This document shows positions 49,753 through 58,473 of a DNA stretch of 64,000 bases, one piece after another; positions within the stretch are counted from its first letter, which is position 1; every line of letters begins with the position of its first letter. Origin of the DNA: Puniceicoccales bacterium Verruco_01 (GTDB lineage: Bacteria > Verrucomicrobiota > Verrucomicrobiia > Opitutales > Oceanipulchritudinaceae); the NCBI GenBank assembly GCA_001604565.1, contig LVBV01000016.1:1-64000 (forward strand), read 5' to 3'. A program made the translations under genes and the position numbers. The notes beneath the pieces were generated by a model. The model was not told where the DNA came from. It did not search any database and worked only from the letters and a program-made list of their open reading frames with translations.

Positions 49753-51177
49753 TCACTTTCCCGACCAGCCGCCGCCGAGGGCCTTGACGAGCCGGACGCT
49801 GGCGGCGTACCGCTGCGCGGAAAGTTGCGAGAGGGCGCGCTCCTGTTCGAGAACCCGGCGCTCGGCGTCGGCGAGGGTCATGTAATCCACATATCCCGCC
49901 TCGTAACGGGCTTTTGCTAGGTCCGCCGTTTTCTTCGCAAAGGAGAGCGCCTCGCGCGCGGCTCCGTCCTGCCGGGCGAGGGCGGCACTGGCGGCGAGGG
50001 CCGAATCCACCTCGCGGAAGGCGGTCAGCACGCTCTGCTTGTAGTTGGCGAGGGCCTCGTCGTACGCGGCCTTCGCCCTCTCGACATTCGCCTTTGTGCG
50101 GCCCGCCGTGAAGAGCGGGAGCGACACGCGCGGGGCGACGCTCCACACGGCGCTCTGTGCGTCGAAGAGGTCGGTGGCCTCGCCGCTCAGAGTTCCGCCG
50201 CTGCCCACGAGGCTGACGGAGGGAAAGTACGCCGCGCGGGCGACGCCGATCTCCTCGTACTTCGCGGCAAGGCGTTTTTCCGCCGAGGCAATGTCGCTAC
50301 GCCGCTCCAGAAGCGCGGAGGGCAGGTCGGCGGGGACGAGCGGGGGATTTTCCGGCAGCGGTACCGCCGCAGGGGCCACCTCCAGATTTGCGGGCGCCTT
50401 CCCGCAAAGCAGGGCGAGGGCTCCGTACAGGTCCGCCTCCTGGCCTTTGGCGAGCGCCAGCGCGGCTTTTGCCCCGGCCAGTTCCGAACGCGCGCGGGTC
50501 GCGTCGATCTCGGCAATCAGGCCTTTCTCAAACCTGCCGGCGAGGATTTGCGCCTCCTCCTCCCGCAGTTGAACCGTGCGGGAAAGCTGGGCGATTTCCT
50601 CATCCTTCGCGCGGAGGGCGAAGTACGTTTCCGCCACCTCTGCGGCGATCGAAAGGTGCATCGTTTCAAGGTCCGCCGCCGTGGCCTGCATCTGCGCCGT
50701 GGCGGAGGCGGACTGGCTGCGAATGCGCCCGAAAAGGTCCAGCTCGTACGCGGCGTCGAGGGAAAGGGAGTGCGTGTCGGTGTCCATCGGCGTCACGGCG
50801 ACGGGCACCGGAATCGGCAGGGGACGGTTGCCGGAAAGGCGCTGGTGCTCGTAGGTGGCGTTGCTGGAAAGAGACGGGTAGAGGGAACTCTTCGCCACCC
50901 TCGCGGCGGCGCGGGCTTGGTTTACGCGTGCGGCGGCGGCGGCGAGGGACTGGTTTTCCGCAAGGGCGAGGGTTTCCAGACGATCCAGTTCGCCGTCGCC
51001 GAACATCCTCCACCAGTCCCCTTTCGGGGCCTCGCACGCGGGTCCGGCAACCTTCCAGCGCCAGTCGGTGGGCGTCAGGTCGTCGGCGGAGGGCTTTGTG
51101 TAGTCCGCCTGCGTGGCGCAGCCCGCGAGGATCAATGCGGGAAGAAACGAAAAGCGGAAGGATGTGGCGACTTTCAT
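49753..51177 (-). CDS. Outer-membrane efflux lipoprotein, NodT/OprM type
   Basis: The 474-residue protein has a lipoprotein signal with lipobox LAGC (acylated Cys20), followed by the RND-efflux outer-membrane lipoprotein pattern: DWWRMFGDGELDRLETLALAENQSL, LSLDAAYELDLFGRIRS, LLERRSDIASAEKRLAAKYEEIGVARAAYFPSV broken over two segments, and AYDEALANYKQSVLTAFREV. It forms the outer-membrane channel for the ABC-2 exporter encoded upstream on the same strand. It is the last gene of the operon, 11 bases behind the second permease gene. Confidence 0.92.
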   Translation of the reverse strand: MKVATSFRFSFLPALILAGCATQADYTKPSADDLTPTDWRWKVAGPACEAPKGDWWRMFGDGELDRLETLALAENQSLAAAAARVNQARAAARVAKSSLYPSLSSNATYEHQRLSGNRPLPIPVPVAVTPMDTDTHSLSLDAAYELDLFGRIRSQSASATAQMQATAADLETMHLSIAAEVAETYFALRAKDEEIAQLSRTVQLREEEAQILAGRFEKGLIAEIDATRARSELAGAKAALALAKGQEADLYGALALLCGKAPANLEVAPAAVPLPENPPLVPADLPSALLERRSDIASAEKRLAAKYEEIGVARAAYFPSVSLVGSGGTLSGEATDLFDAQSAVWSVAPRVSLPLFTAGRTKANVERAKAAYDEALANYKQSVLTAFREVDSALAASAALARQDGAAREALSFAKKTADLAKARYEAGYVDYMTLADAERRVLEQERALSQLSAQRYAASVRLVKALGGGWSGK

Positions 51178-51188
51178 GACAATGTCCG

Positions 51189-52316
51189 TTAGTAGAGTTT
51201 GCGGCGGAAGAACCACGACGAGGCGGTGAGCGTGACCAGCGCGATGAGGGCGAGGGCGCCGTACTCCGGCAGAAGCGTGCCGATTCCCGCGCCGTCCAGA
51301 TACACGCGGCGGGTGATCTCGATCGCGTGGCGCAACGGGTTGAGCCAGGTGAGGTGCCGGATGAAGTCCGGCATGTTCTCGATTGGCGTCGTGAGGCCCG
51401 AAAGCAGCATGAAGGGCATGAGAAGGACAAAGGAGTAGAGCATCGCTTGCTGCATCGTGACCGCTACGGAACTCACAAAGAGCCCCATGCCGACGCCCGC
51501 CAGCAGGAAGATGAAGAGCCCGAGGTACAGGGGCGGGAGAGTCCCCTCGAAGGGAATGCCGAACCAGAGCTGCGCCACGAGCAGGATGAGGGTGGCCTGC
51601 ACAAAGCCGATGAGGATGGAGGGAATGCACTTGCCGAGCATGATCTCAGCGGGCCGCAGCGGCGTCACAAGAAGCTGGTCGAAAGTGCCGAATTCCCGCT
51701 CCCTCGCGACGGACATGGAGGCGAGGAGCAGCGTCTGGAGCAGGGTGAGGGTGGCGATGAGGCTCGGCACCATCGTCCAGCGCGTTTCGAGGTTCGGGTT
51801 GTACCAGACCCTCGGCACGGCGGCGGCGCTCGGTTGGGCGATCCCGGAGGCGGCGTTTTTCTTCTCGTTGAAACTCCGGACGATCTCGTTCGCGTAGGAG
51901 AGCGCGGTGGCGGCGGTGTTGGAATTGCGCCCGTCGGTGGCGATGCGGACCTTGGCGGGACGGCCCGCCGCGAGGCTCTTTTCAAAGTCCGGCCCGATCT
52001 CGATGAAAAGGAGGATCTTCCCTTCGTCTAGGAGGGTCGCGAGCTCCGCCGGGTTCTCCACGGTGGCGACGCGGTGGAAGATGCCCGTGCCGTCGAAGGC
52101 GGCGGCGAGCTCGCGCGAGGGCGCGGAATTGTCGGCGTCGCGCAGGGCGTAGGGGATGTTGTTCAAATCGAAGGATGCCGCGTAGCCGAAGACGAGGCAC
52201 TGAATGACCGGCGGCACGAGGAGGCTCCGGAGCATCCTCGGGTCCTTGAAGACGAGGATCAGCTCCTTTTTGACGAGCGCCGCGACGCGCCGGATGCTTT
52301 CAAAAAGCGCACTCAT
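51189..52316 (-). CDS. ABC-2 type permease (YhhJ/YbhR-like), second copy
   Basis: This 375-residue inner-membrane protein has one N-terminal helix (LLVPPVIQCLVFGYAASF), a large periplasmic domain (about 45-180) and five C-terminal helices. The conserved ABC-2 region is SMSVAREREFGTFDQLLVTPLRPAEIMLGK. It belongs to the family that pairs as heterodimers in YbhFSR- or RbbA-type exporters. The ATG overlaps the TGA of the other permease gene by 4 bases. The likely substrates are hydrophobic drugs or other small toxic molecules. Confidence 0.9.
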   Translation of the reverse strand: MSALFESIRRVAALVKKELILVFKDPRMLRSLLVPPVIQCLVFGYAASFDLNNIPYALRDADNSAPSRELAAAFDGTGIFHRVATVENPAELATLLDEGKILLFIEIGPDFEKSLAAGRPAKVRIATDGRNSNTAATALSYANEIVRSFNEKKNAASGIAQPSAAAVPRVWYNPNLETRWTMVPSLIATLTLLQTLLLASMSVAREREFGTFDQLLVTPLRPAEIMLGKCIPSILIGFVQATLILLVAQLWFGIPFEGTLPPLYLGLFIFLLAGVGMGLFVSSVAVTMQQAMLYSFVLLMPFMLLSGLTTPIENMPDFIRHLTWLNPLRHAIEITRRVYLDGAGIGTLLPEYGALALIALVTLTASSWFFRRKLY

Positions 52317-53458
52317 TTTTCGAGGCTCTTTCTCGTTTTCGCCTGCGCGAGGTAAAGCAGAAGGGTTGCCATCGCCGCGAGGATGCCGAGGCTTTCCAGA
52401 ACCACGCACGCGACGTTGCCGGTGAGGAAGACGGTCTTGACGAAGCTCACGTAGTAGCGCGCGGGAATGATGTGCGTCAGCATCTCCACGGCAGCGGGCA
52501 TGCTGCGCAGGTCAAAGAGAAAGCCCGAAAGGAGCGTCGCGGGAAGGAACGAGGTGAGGAGGGCGAACTGGCTGGCGAGGAATTGGCTCCGCGTCACCGC
52601 GCTGATGACAAGGCCCATCCCGAGGGCCACCAGCATGTAGATCATGCTCCCGAAGGTCAGGAGCAGTAGCGAGCCCCGGAGCGGCACCGAGAAAAGAACC
52701 TCCGCCGCGCCCACGCAGAGGGCAAATCCCACCATCCCGAGGCAGAAGTACGGCACCGCCTTGCCGATCAGAATCTCCCACGAAGTGACGGGTGTCACGA
52801 AGAGTGCCTCGAAGGTACCGCGCTCCCACTCGCGCGCCACCACCATCGAGGTGAGAAATGCCCCCGTGAGGGTCATGATGATGACGACGAGGCCCGGCAC
52901 GAGGAAGTAGTGGCTGTCGTTCGCGTCGTTGTAGAAAAGGCGGTTCTCGATGACGACCGGCCCGGCGGCGGCGGAGAGCCCCCGGTCGATGCGGCGGAGG
53001 TTCCACATCGCCACCGCTCCCTGCGCGTACACCTGGATCAACCGCGCGCGGTTGGCGTCCGTCCCGCGCGTTAAAATCTGCACCTGCGCGCTGCCCTGCG
53101 CCGCGTTTCTCCCAAAATCTCCCGCAAGGTGAACGATGCAGTCGGCCCTGCGCGCGAGCATCATCTCCTCGGCCTCGGCCATGTTGCGGACAAAGACCGG
53201 GGCGAAGTAGGGCGAGAGAGTGAAGCCCGACGCGAGGTTGTCCGCCTCCGGCGAGGGGCTTTCCACCACGATCGCCACGGGCACGTCCCTCACGTCCAGC
53301 GACAGGCCGTAGCCGAAGAGTAGCAGCATGAGCACCGGCAGGAAGACCCCCATGAGGATCGTCGAGGGATCGCGCAGCATCTGGCGGCCCTCCTTGCGGA
53401 TGAGCGCCCGCAGGCGGCGAAGTGTCGCGGCGGTGCGGTTTTCCTCCATCCGGTTCAT
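52313..53458 (-). CDS. ABC-2 type permease (YbhS-like), first copy
   Basis: This 381-residue inner-membrane permease has the same layout as its neighbour: a helix near residues 35-52 (ILMGVFLPVLMLLLFGYGL), a periplasmic domain, then five helices. The motif SMVVAREWERGTFEALFVTPVTSWEILIGK is shared with the other copy. It overlaps both the ATPase gene and the second permease gene by 4 bases (ATGA each), so the three are translated as a coupled set. The two permeases probably form a heterodimer. Confidence 0.9.
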   Translation of the reverse strand: MNRMEENRTAATLRRLRALIRKEGRQMLRDPSTILMGVFLPVLMLLLFGYGLSLDVRDVPVAIVVESPSPEADNLASGFTLSPYFAPVFVRNMAEAEEMMLARRADCIVHLAGDFGRNAAQGSAQVQILTRGTDANRARLIQVYAQGAVAMWNLRRIDRGLSAAAGPVVIENRLFYNDANDSHYFLVPGLVVIIMTLTGAFLTSMVVAREWERGTFEALFVTPVTSWEILIGKAVPYFCLGMVGFALCVGAAEVLFSVPLRGSLLLLTFGSMIYMLVALGMGLVISAVTRSQFLASQFALLTSFLPATLLSGFLFDLRSMPAAVEMLTHIIPARYYVSFVKTVFLTGNVACVVLESLGILAAMATLLLYLAQAKTRKSLEK

Positions 53459-55206
53459 CGGGCCCCCTTTCCGGCGCGGCCTTCCGCGACGATGGCGATG
53501 AAGGCGTCCTCCATCGTGGCGGCGCGGCCTTTTTCCTGATGCGCGAGGGCGCGGACCTCGGCGGGTGTGCCGCGCGCGAGTATCTTGCCCGCGTCCTGAA
53601 TCACGATGTGGTCGCAGTATTCGGCCTCCTCCATGAAGTGGGTGGTGACGACGATCGTCACGCCCTCCTCGGAAAGGGCGGTGATGCGCTTCCAGAACTC
53701 GCGCCGGGCGAGGGGATCGGCGCCGCTTGTCGGCTCGTCGAGGAAGAGGATCTCCGGCTCGTGGAGCAGGGCCGCGGCCATCGCGAGGCGCTGGCGGAAG
53801 CCGCCGGGGAGCTGCCCCGCCGCCGTGCCCGCCCACGGGGAAAGTTCAAAGCTCGCGAGGGCCCAGTCGATCCGCCCCTGTCGGCGCGCTCCGTTCAGAC
53901 CGTACGCCCGGGCGAAGAAGGTGAGGTTCTCCATCACCGTGAGGTCGCCGTAGAGAGAGAATTTTTGCGCGACATAGCCGAGCTTTTTGCGCGCGTCGGC
54001 CCGGGCGCTCCGCAGGTTCATCCCCGCCACCTCCAGATGCCCGCCCGAAGCCGGGAGGAGCCCGCAGAGCATGCGGAAGGTGGTGGTCTTGCCCGCGCCG
54101 TTGGGTCCGAGTAGGCCAAAGACCTCGCCCCGGCGCACGGAGAAATCCACATGATCCACCGCCGTGAAGTCGCCGAACCTCCGCACGAGGCCGCGCACGG
54201 CGATCACTTCCCCACGCTCGGCTGTGTCAAAGGGCTTCTCCATGCGCAGGCCCTGCGGCGCCGCGCGCACCGTATCCGCGTGGAGCACGCTCATGAAGCC
54301 GTCCTCAAGACGCGGCGGCACGGGCTTTGCGCCGGATCCCACAAGGGACTCTGCCGCCTCTTTCGAGGAGGCCACGCAGCGGACGAGCCCGCCCTCCGGC
54401 ACGGCGTCACAAAGGTCGGCGCGGTCCAACAGAACACTCTGGAGGCTCCGCGCGGCCTTCCCCGACGGCGGAACCATTACGAAGCTGCTGCCCGTGGCCA
54501 GGGCACGGATCGTCTCCGGCGCGCCGCTCGCCACGATGCGGCCCTCGCGCAGGATGACGACGCTGCCGCACTTCTCCGCCTCGTCGAGGTAGGAGGTGCT
54601 GACGAGCACGGTCAGGCCTTCGTCGCGGACAAGATCCGTTACGATCTCCCAGAGTTCCCGGCGCGAGAGGGGATCGACGCCCACGGTCGGCTCGTCGAGG
54701 ACCAGCAGCTCCGGCGAGCGGACGAGCGTGCAGGCAAGGCCCAGCTTCTGCTTCATTCCGCCGGAGAGCCGTCCCGCGAGGCGCCCCGTGAAGGGGGCGA
54801 GCGCCGTCATGTGCAGAAGCTTTTCGTAGCGGGCCTTCCGCATTTCCCCGGTCACCCCGTGCAGGTCCGCGTAGAGGTCGAGGTTTTCCTGCACGGACAA
54901 ATCCTCGTAGAGGCCGAACTTCTGCGGCATGTAACCGATCCGGCGCTGGATTTCCGCCGCTCCGGCGGGCATTGGCAGGCCGAGGACCTCCAGCGTTCCG
55001 TCCTCCGGGGCAAGAAGCCCCGTCACGAGGCGCAGAAATGTGGTCTTTCCCGCTCCGTCGGGGCCCACGAGGGCCGTCAGCGTGCCGCGCGCAATCGCAA
55101 GGGACACGCCGCCGAGCGCCTGCACGCGGCCCTGTTTGCCGAGTGGGAAGCTCTTGGCGAGGTCCTTCGCGAGGACCGCCGTTTCGACTGGACGGGTTTC
55201 CTCCAT
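53455..55206 (-). CDS. ABC exporter ATPase with two fused nucleotide-binding domains
   Basis: The 583-residue protein contains two complete ABC ATPase domains. The first (about 8-230) has GPDGAGKTT, LSGGMKQKLGLACTL and LLVLDEPTVGVDP. The second (about 325-560) has GPNGAGKTTTFRML, LPGGFRQRLAMAAAL and ILFLDEPTSGADP. The linker carries an extra regulatory segment. This matches the double ATPases of the YbhF/RbbA/YhiH type that work with paired ABC-2 permeases and an HlyD-type adaptor. The signature of the second half, LPGG, departs slightly from LSGG. Confidence 0.93.
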   Translation of the reverse strand: MEETRPVETAVLAKDLAKSFPLGKQGRVQALGGVSLAIARGTLTALVGPDGAGKTTFLRLVTGLLAPEDGTLEVLGLPMPAGAAEIQRRIGYMPQKFGLYEDLSVQENLDLYADLHGVTGEMRKARYEKLLHMTALAPFTGRLAGRLSGGMKQKLGLACTLVRSPELLVLDEPTVGVDPLSRRELWEIVTDLVRDEGLTVLVSTSYLDEAEKCGSVVILREGRIVASGAPETIRALATGSSFVMVPPSGKAARSLQSVLLDRADLCDAVPEGGLVRCVASSKEAAESLVGSGAKPVPPRLEDGFMSVLHADTVRAAPQGLRMEKPFDTAERGEVIAVRGLVRRFGDFTAVDHVDFSVRRGEVFGLLGPNGAGKTTTFRMLCGLLPASGGHLEVAGMNLRSARADARKKLGYVAQKFSLYGDLTVMENLTFFARAYGLNGARRQGRIDWALASFELSPWAGTAAGQLPGGFRQRLAMAAALLHEPEILFLDEPTSGADPLARREFWKRITALSEEGVTIVVTTHFMEEAEYCDHIVIQDAGKILARGTPAEVRALAHQEKGRAATMEDAFIAIVAEGRAGKGAR

Positions 55207-55225
55207 CGTCTTGCGCGAGAAGAAA

Positions 55226-56209
55226 CTAGAAGCTGACGGTGACGGGCATGCCGAGGCGCAGGCGCTCCTGCGGATCGGTCACGACGATGCGCACCTCGTA
55301 CACGAGGGCCGTGCGCAGTTCGGGCGTCTGGAGGGTCTTCGGCGTGAATTCCGCGACGGAGGAGACGTAGCCCACGCTGCCCTCCACGGCCTCGCCCGGA
55401 AAGCTGTCGGAAAAAACCTTCACCTTCATGCCGGGCTTCATCAGGCCGAGGCGTTCCTCGCCCACGTACGTGCGCACCCATTTGGGGCGGGTGAGGGCGA
55501 GGGTGAGGACGGTCTTCTGCGGCGAGGCCATCTCGCCGGGCTCCATCACTCGGGCGCGCACGATCCCGTCACTCGGCGCGGTAAGAACCGCGTCGGCAAG
55601 CTGTTTTTCGAGCAGGGCCGCCTGTGCCTGCGCGGCGGCGAGCGACGCCTTTGCCTGCGCCACGTCCTCGGCGCGCGGTCCGGCGAGGACAAGCTCGTAA
55701 TTCTTGGCGGAGGCCAGTGCCTGTGCGGCGGCGGAATCGGCGGCGGCCTTGGCGCTATCAAGGTCCTGCGCGCTGACGCCCGAGGTGCCCCGCAGCTCGT
55801 TCAGCCGCTCGTAGCGCTTCTTCGCGTCGGCGGATAAGATGGCTGCGGCCTCGGCATTGGCCTTGGCGAGGGCGATCTCCTCGGGACGGTTGCCGTTTTC
55901 CATGCGGCGGACGACCTCGGCCAAAGCGGCGGCCTGTGCGCGGGCCTGATCGAGGAGGGGGGCGATGCGCCCAGTTTCCAGCTTGGCGAGGACCTGCCCT
56001 TTGACCACGGCGTCGCCCTCCTCCACGAGGACGGCCTCGATCCGCTCGCTGTTGTTGAAAGCCAGCGACGCCTGCCGCACTTCCACGTTCCCGTAGAGAA
56101 GACGCGCCTGCGTGTCCCTGCGGTGTGCTGAAATCCACGACACCCCGTACACAGCCAGCGCCGCAACAGCTGCAATCACACCGATTCTCGCCACGATTTT
56201 CAGTTTCAT
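55226..56209 (-). CDS. HlyD-family periplasmic adaptor (YbhG/YhiI type)
   Basis: The 327-residue protein has an N-terminal membrane anchor (about 5-25), a lipoyl half-motif (IEAVLVEEGDAVVKGQVLAKLE), a long alanine-rich coiled coil (about 75-185), the second lipoyl half (LTAPSDGIVRARVMEPGEM) and a C-terminal beta barrel ending RLRLGMPVTVSF. It connects the ABC-2 permeases to the outer-membrane lipoprotein. It starts 3 bases after the TetR gene and 19 bases before the ATPase gene, in the same operon. Confidence 0.92.
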   Translation of the reverse strand: MKLKIVARIGVIAAVAALAVYGVSWISAHRRDTQARLLYGNVEVRQASLAFNNSERIEAVLVEEGDAVVKGQVLAKLETGRIAPLLDQARAQAAALAEVVRRMENGNRPEEIALAKANAEAAAILSADAKKRYERLNELRGTSGVSAQDLDSAKAAADSAAAQALASAKNYELVLAGPRAEDVAQAKASLAAAQAQAALLEKQLADAVLTAPSDGIVRARVMEPGEMASPQKTVLTLALTRPKWVRTYVGEERLGLMKPGMKVKVFSDSFPGEAVEGSVGYVSSVAEFTPKTLQTPELRTALVYEVRIVVTDPQERLRLGMPVTVSF

Positions 56210-56212
56210 GAG

Positions 56213-56875
56213 CTAGTCTCCACTTGTCGTTTTCCGCAGGGAAAGTTTCGGGCGGTTTCCCTGCCATTTTTCGCGCCCGGCATCCGTCAGCGAGCCCTCG
56301 ATGAGGAGGGTCACGAGCATGAGAAGGATTTCTTTGGGCGTGCGGTTCATCTCGCGGGGCCGGTCGCTCCGGATGAGAGCTTCAGCCGCCCCGATGAAAA
56401 TGTCGGCAAGGGCGTGCGCCTCGAAATCGCCACGGAACTCGCCCCGCGCGATGCCCTCCTCGATGATCGCTCCGAAGATCCCGTGCACGATTTTCCGCCG
56501 TTTCTCCGCCGTGCTGGCGAGGAACTCGTTCGCATCCCGGCGCAGGTCGTTCCAGAAGACCGGCTGCACGCGCGAAAGATACCCCTGCCAGCGAACCAAC
56601 ACCGCCGCCAGCGCCGTGACGCTGCTCTCCGGGTGGGCGTTTTTCTCCTCTTCAAGCCCCGCGTACACCTCCGTGAAGAGCCGGTTCATCACCGCCCTGA
56701 GGATCAAAGGCTTCATCGGAAAATACACGTAGAGCGTCTTGCGCGAGACGCCCGCGATTTTGGCCAGTTCCGCCATCGTCGCGCCGCGATACCCGTTCGC
56801 GAAGAAATACGGGCTCACGCTGGCCACGATTTTCTCCCGCGTCGATACGGCTCCGTTGTCTTCTTCCTGTGCCAT
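56213..56875 (-). CDS. TetR/AcrR-family transcriptional regulator
   Basis: The 220-residue repressor has a standard N-terminal helix-turn-helix (about residues 15-60: REKIVASVSPYFFANGYRGATMAELAKIAGVSRKTLYVYF, seen across two lines of the family pattern) and a variable helical ligand-binding domain. It is the first gene of the exporter operon, so it probably controls its own operon and lifts repression when an exported compound binds. An inverted repeat directly upstream is the likely operator. The ATG at 56875 was preferred to a TTG three codons earlier. No ribosome binding site is seen. Confidence 0.92.
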   Translation of the reverse strand: MAQEEDNGAVSTREKIVASVSPYFFANGYRGATMAELAKIAGVSRKTLYVYFPMKPLILRAVMNRLFTEVYAGLEEEKNAHPESSVTALAAVLVRWQGYLSRVQPVFWNDLRRDANEFLASTAEKRRKIVHGIFGAIIEEGIARGEFRGDFEAHALADIFIGAAEALIRSDRPREMNRTPKEILLMLVTLLIEGSLTDAGREKWQGNRPKLSLRKTTSGD

Positions 56876-56876
56876 G

Positions 56877-56904
56877 GGTGACAAATTACAATAAAAATGT
56901 CACC
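56877..56904 (-). promoter_or_regulatory. Inverted-repeat operator in front of the tetR gene
   Basis: GGTGACA and TGTCACC form perfect 7-bp arms with a 14-base AT-rich spacer, ending 1 base before the TetR start codon. The spacer holds a TATTGTAAT-like -10 region on the minus strand. Binding of TetR here would block its own transcription, and the message may have almost no leader. Confidence 0.6.
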
Positions 56905-56994
56905 TTCGTGTATCCAGAAGTCAAACGAATTGGGTGAGATTATCGTTAACTCGTTGCAGGCAAATCGAATGCGAAACAACGTCCGAAGCGGATG

Positions 56995-58425
56995 TCACTT
57001 GGCTGGTTGCGTGGCGCTGCCTGCCTCGTCCACGTAGAGGGCGCTTCCCGCGCGGGTGCCCGAAAGAAAAAAAACTGCGCCGTTTTCCGCAGCCGGGGTC
57101 AGCGTTACCGGTTCCTCCTGCGGCGGCTGTGGAGCAGGGATCGTCAGGGCTTCGGAAAGGATCCGCCCCGTCGTGCCCTTGGGTGCGTCGATGCCGAGAA
57201 TCCAGAGGAGGGTGGGCGCGAGATCCGCGTTGCCGCTCGCCCTTTGCGAGGTCAGGCCCGTCTTGAAGTCCGGCCCCATCGCGGCCATCAGGGTGCGGTT
57301 GGCCGCGGCCTTTTCATTGCCGAAGGTGACGAGGAAGTCCGGCGCCTCCGGAACGTCGAGACCCGCATCCTTCAGGGTCAGCGTGCCGCACGCGCCGTCC
57401 GTCGTGAAGGCCGCGCAGGGCAGTGAGTGCAGGACCCCCGCAATCTTCGCGATCGTTTCCGCATCGTGACCCTTCACGTAAAGGAGGGCATGGCCGGCGC
57501 CTTCGAGGGCAAGGATCGAGCCCTCCGGAACCTCGCTCCCGAATTCGTGGACGACGGGCAGAGCCGCCGCGCGGAGCTTTTCCGCAAGGGTTGTGAAGGG
57601 CTGCGCGGGCGGTAGTGCCGAGACGACAATCACGTCCGTCGTGGCGAGGAGATCCTTCTCCCGCAGTGCAAAAAGCAGCTCCGAGATCCGCGCGTCGGCG
57701 GCGGAGAGCGCCTCGGCGGCCTCGGGTGAATCCGCTCCGTGTAAGTGCTGGCTCGCAAGGGGTTCCGCAAGACGCAGGTACGTGAAGGACGGGACGGATT
57801 CCTCCCAGAAAACCTTCGTGACGGCAGTGACCGTCCACTCGTCCCGCGCGGCGGCGGAACCCCCGGTCAGGGGTGGGAAGACGCCAAGGCTCTTCAGGCG
57901 TCCGACTGCCGCGCCCGGAAGTGTGGCGCCCCCGGCAAGGAGGGTGGAGGGCGAGTTGTGGGCGCGCACCTTGCGGTCCGCAAGGAGGATGTTCCCGTCC
58001 GTCGAAGCGGTGAGGGAGGAGAGTGGCGGAGTGACCGAACGCAGCACCTCCGGAAGGGTGGGCAGGAGTAGAAAACGGTCGAACGAGGCCGTGTCTGCGC
58101 AGCGGATCGTGGGCGCGTAGCCTATCTCCACGCTTTCCCGTACATCGACCTTCGGGAGATACTGTTTGTCCGCGAGGATCCCGTTTGCCCCGGGCGCGCC
58201 GCCGGTCGAAAGCTCTGCGATCGCGGCGGATTCCGACGCGGGAAAACTGCCGTGGTGGTTGGCGAAAAGGACCCCCCTCGCGGCGATTCCCGCCAGCGTC
58301 GGGCAGTCCCCGCTTTTGAGCGCTTGCGAGGAAAGACCGTCGATTTCAATAAGCACGATGCGCTCGGCATTCGCGCACACAAGCTGCGGGAGCGCTGCGA
58401 GAAAAAGAAGAAAAATCTTGTTCAT
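56995..58425 (-). CDS. Exported alkaline-phosphatase-superfamily protein
   Basis: The 476-residue protein has a signal peptide of about 18 residues, then VLIEIDGLSSQALKSGDCPTLAGIAARG, the metal-site start of the alkaline phosphatase/phosphodiesterase (PF01663) superfamily. The nucleophile loop, normally P-x-x-T/S-x-P-N-H, is altered to GSFPASESAAIAELSTGG. GAPGANGI and a later AGHALLYVKG fit the fold. ASGNADLAPTLLWILGID near the end resembles the last metal-binding motif. The change around the nucleophile makes activity uncertain. It may be a phosphodiesterase, phosphatase or sulfatase-like enzyme, or an inactive relative. Confidence 0.75.
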   Translation of the reverse strand: MNKIFLLFLAALPQLVCANAERIVLIEIDGLSSQALKSGDCPTLAGIAARGVLFANHHGSFPASESAAIAELSTGGAPGANGILADKQYLPKVDVRESVEIGYAPTIRCADTASFDRFLLLPTLPEVLRSVTPPLSSLTASTDGNILLADRKVRAHNSPSTLLAGGATLPGAAVGRLKSLGVFPPLTGGSAAARDEWTVTAVTKVFWEESVPSFTYLRLAEPLASQHLHGADSPEAAEALSAADARISELLFALREKDLLATTDVIVVSALPPAQPFTTLAEKLRAAALPVVHEFGSEVPEGSILALEGAGHALLYVKGHDAETIAKIAGVLHSLPCAAFTTDGACGTLTLKDAGLDVPEAPDFLVTFGNEKAAANRTLMAAMGPDFKTGLTSQRASGNADLAPTLLWILGIDAPKGTTGRILSEALTIPAPQPPQEEPVTLTPAAENGAVFFLSGTRAGSALYVDEAGSATQPAK

Positions 58426-58473
58426 GGAGTGGCGGAATTCATCCGGTCCATGCGGAAGGTAAGGCGGCGCGGC

